Assembly (NCBI GenBank): GCA_900129595.1
Contig: FQWG01000010.1
Location: 1-64,000 of the forward strand
Direction of reading: 5' to 3'
DNA: 64,000 nucleotides
Source: Flavobacterium frigidimaris
Lineage (GTDB): Bacteria; Bacteroidota; Bacteroidia; Flavobacteriales; Flavobacteriaceae
Part shown: positions 62,951 to 64,000 of the stretch, in pieces
Position numbering within the stretch: the first letter of the stretch is position 1
Layout: each line of letters opens with the position of its first letter
Notes under the pieces: generated by a model
Database searches by the model: none
What the model was told of the DNA's origin: nothing
The model's input: the letters and a program-made list of their open reading frames with translations, nothing else
Position numbers and translations under genes: made by a program

Positions 62951-64000
62951 ATGATGCCAAAATTTTTATTTAGAAATCTTCTGTTTATTTTATTTTTTGC
63001 TTCAGCAGCAGCACAGGAAACACAAATCGAGATTAATCCTCCATATAATATCAAGACAGTTTCCTTTGTTCAAAACGGCAATAATGTGGTTCCTATATTT
63101 GAATTAGGCGATACATTTTCCTTTCAATTTGATGACTTATTTGGCAATGAGGCCAATTATTATTTTGAAGTAATTCATTGTGATTATAACTGGAAACCAA
63201 CTGATATTCCGAAAACGGATTATATAAGTGGTTTCGACAATCAAAGAATTACAGATTATGTAAACTCCTTTAATACGCTTCAGGTTTATTCTCATTACCG
63301 ACTTTCTTTTCCGAACCAGTTTACATCACAATTGCGTATTTCCGGAAATTATATGCTTAGGATTCTCAATGAAGACAAAGAAGTCGTTTTATCAAGAAAA
63401 TTCATTTTATACGAAAACCATGCAACCGTTGCGGCCCAGGTCAAAAGAAGCCGTGATGTCACGAATATAGATTACAAACAAAACCTTGACTTTTCGATAC
63501 TATCAAACGATATTGTTTTTCAGACTCCAATACAGAACGTAAAAATTGTATTGCTGCAAAATGGTAATTTTAATACTGCTATTAAAAATGTTCCTCCGCA
63601 ATACACGATCGGCAATCAATTGGTTTATAAATATGATAAGGAAACACAATTCTGGGGCGGAAATGAATTTTTATATTTCGAAAATAAAGACATTCGCGCC
63701 GCAAGCAATAATGTAGGCAGAGTGGGCGCGAACAATGACATTTATAATGCTTACTTATATACGAATCAGGCAAGAGGAAACCAAATATATTCTGTTTATC
63801 AGGATGTAAACGGTAATTTTGTGGTTAAAAATATCAATGCTTCCAATAACGAAATCGAAGCTGATTATGCCTGGGTTTACTTTAGTCTTTGGGCTCCTGT
63901 TTTCAGATCCTCAACAAAAGATATTTATATTACCGGAATGTTTAATAACTATAGTTTGTCTCCGGAATACAAAATGGAGTACAATACTGAGAAAGGGATT
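62951..64000 (+). CDS. Type IX secretion system plug protein (DUF5103), 3' end outside the window
   Basis: About 350 residues are visible before the window edge. A signal peptide (MMPKFLFRNLLFILFFASAAA) precedes a beta-rich region starting ETQIEINPPYNIKTVSF. The stretch VIHCDYNWKPTDI with the later LRISGNYMLRILNED fits the DUF5103 / T9SS-plug family, which closes the periplasmic face of the secretion channel in Flavobacterium johnsoniae. Starts at 62951 or 62954 are possible. A near-consensus TATATTTA element lies about 25 nt upstream. Family assignment is from memory. Confidence 0.75.
   Translation, partial: MMPKFLFRNLLFILFFASAAAQETQIEINPPYNIKTVSFVQNGNNVVPIFELGDTFSFQFDDLFGNEANYYFEVIHCDYNWKPTDIPKTDYISGFDNQRITDYVNSFNTLQVYSHYRLSFPNQFTSQLRISGNYMLRILNEDKEVVLSRKFILYENHATVAAQVKRSRDVTNIDYKQNLDFSILSNDIVFQTPIQNVKIVLLQNGNFNTAIKNVPPQYTIGNQLVYKYDKETQFWGGNEFLYFENKDIRAASNNVGRVGANNDIYNAYLYTNQARGNQIYSVYQDVNGNFVVKNINASNNEIEADYAWVYFSLWAPVFRSSTKDIYITGMFNNYSLSPEYKMEYNTEKGI

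Overview
The window looks like a chromosomal segment of a Flavobacterium-type member of the Bacteroidota. The evidence is a gldB-gldC gliding pair, a type IX secretion plug gene, FtsZ and MraY with Bacteroidota-style extensions, AT-rich DNA, many TAnnTTTG -7 promoter elements, almost no useful Shine-Dalgarno sequences, and dispersed palindromic intergenic repeats. I see no prophage, transposase or CRISPR array.

Region 1 (1-17162, minus strand) holds a tRNA-Arg and yqeY, then a compact division and cell-wall (dcw) cluster. In transcription order it is mraZ, rsmH, ftsL-like, ftsI (PBP with PASTA), murE, mraY, murD, ftsW, murG, murC, ftsQ, ftsA, ftsZ. Many of the genes overlap or abut, and a clear terminator follows ftsZ. 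Upstream of mraZ sit five GTGGT boxes, three of them at exact 10-bp spacing, which fit a MraZ autoregulatory site. MurE carries the DNPR motif of meso-diaminopimelate-adding enzymes.

Region 2 (17.4-31.3 kb) is housekeeping. It contains an alpha/beta hydrolase and engB, a lipoprotein, gldC-gldB divergent from nadE with a perfect 24-bp palindrome between them, an orphan LuxR-type response regulator, a DnaG primase that starts at TTG and has lost all four zinc ligands, an ECF sigma / membrane partner / outer-membrane protein group, a DUF2207-LemA pair, and a polyprenyl diphosphate synthase.

Region 3 (31.5-39.3 kb) has rlmN with a nearly leaderless promoter, then a YceI locus: a lone YceI gene, followed by a YceI-porin-YceI-like operon. 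Both units share an identical upstream dyad, ATGATTTTTATCAT. After it come a lipoprotein built of 11-residue LEA-like repeats, an O-methyltransferase, a structured RNA resembling Flavo-1, a PAP2 phosphatase and TatA.

Region 4 (39.5-48.7 kb) contains an M1 aminopeptidase at the end of an operon with DUF6702 and three carboxypeptidase-regulatory-like exported proteins, divergent from dipeptidase E. Two identical tRNA-Gly genes follow, each with its own promoter and terminator. Then come a GNAT acetyltransferase and two unrelated L,D-transpeptidases whose 3' ends overlap.

Region 5 (49.2-64 kb) has gpmI and a TetR-ABC-HlyD-TolC export operon. The ATPase of this exporter keeps Walker A but has altered Q-loop, signature, Walker B and H-loop. 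A DUF445 protein, methionine aminopeptidase, a GxxExxY (PD-DExK-like) gene framed by repeats, a methyltransferase, a SNF2 helicase with a TTG start, and the 5' part of a type IX secretion plug gene cut by the window edge complete the segment.

The most unusual points, in my judgement, are the degenerate ABC exporter, the YceI-porin locus with matched operators, the MraZ box array, the zinc-less primase and the RNA-like element at 38.25 kb. All assignments come from reading the sequence; no database search was possible.
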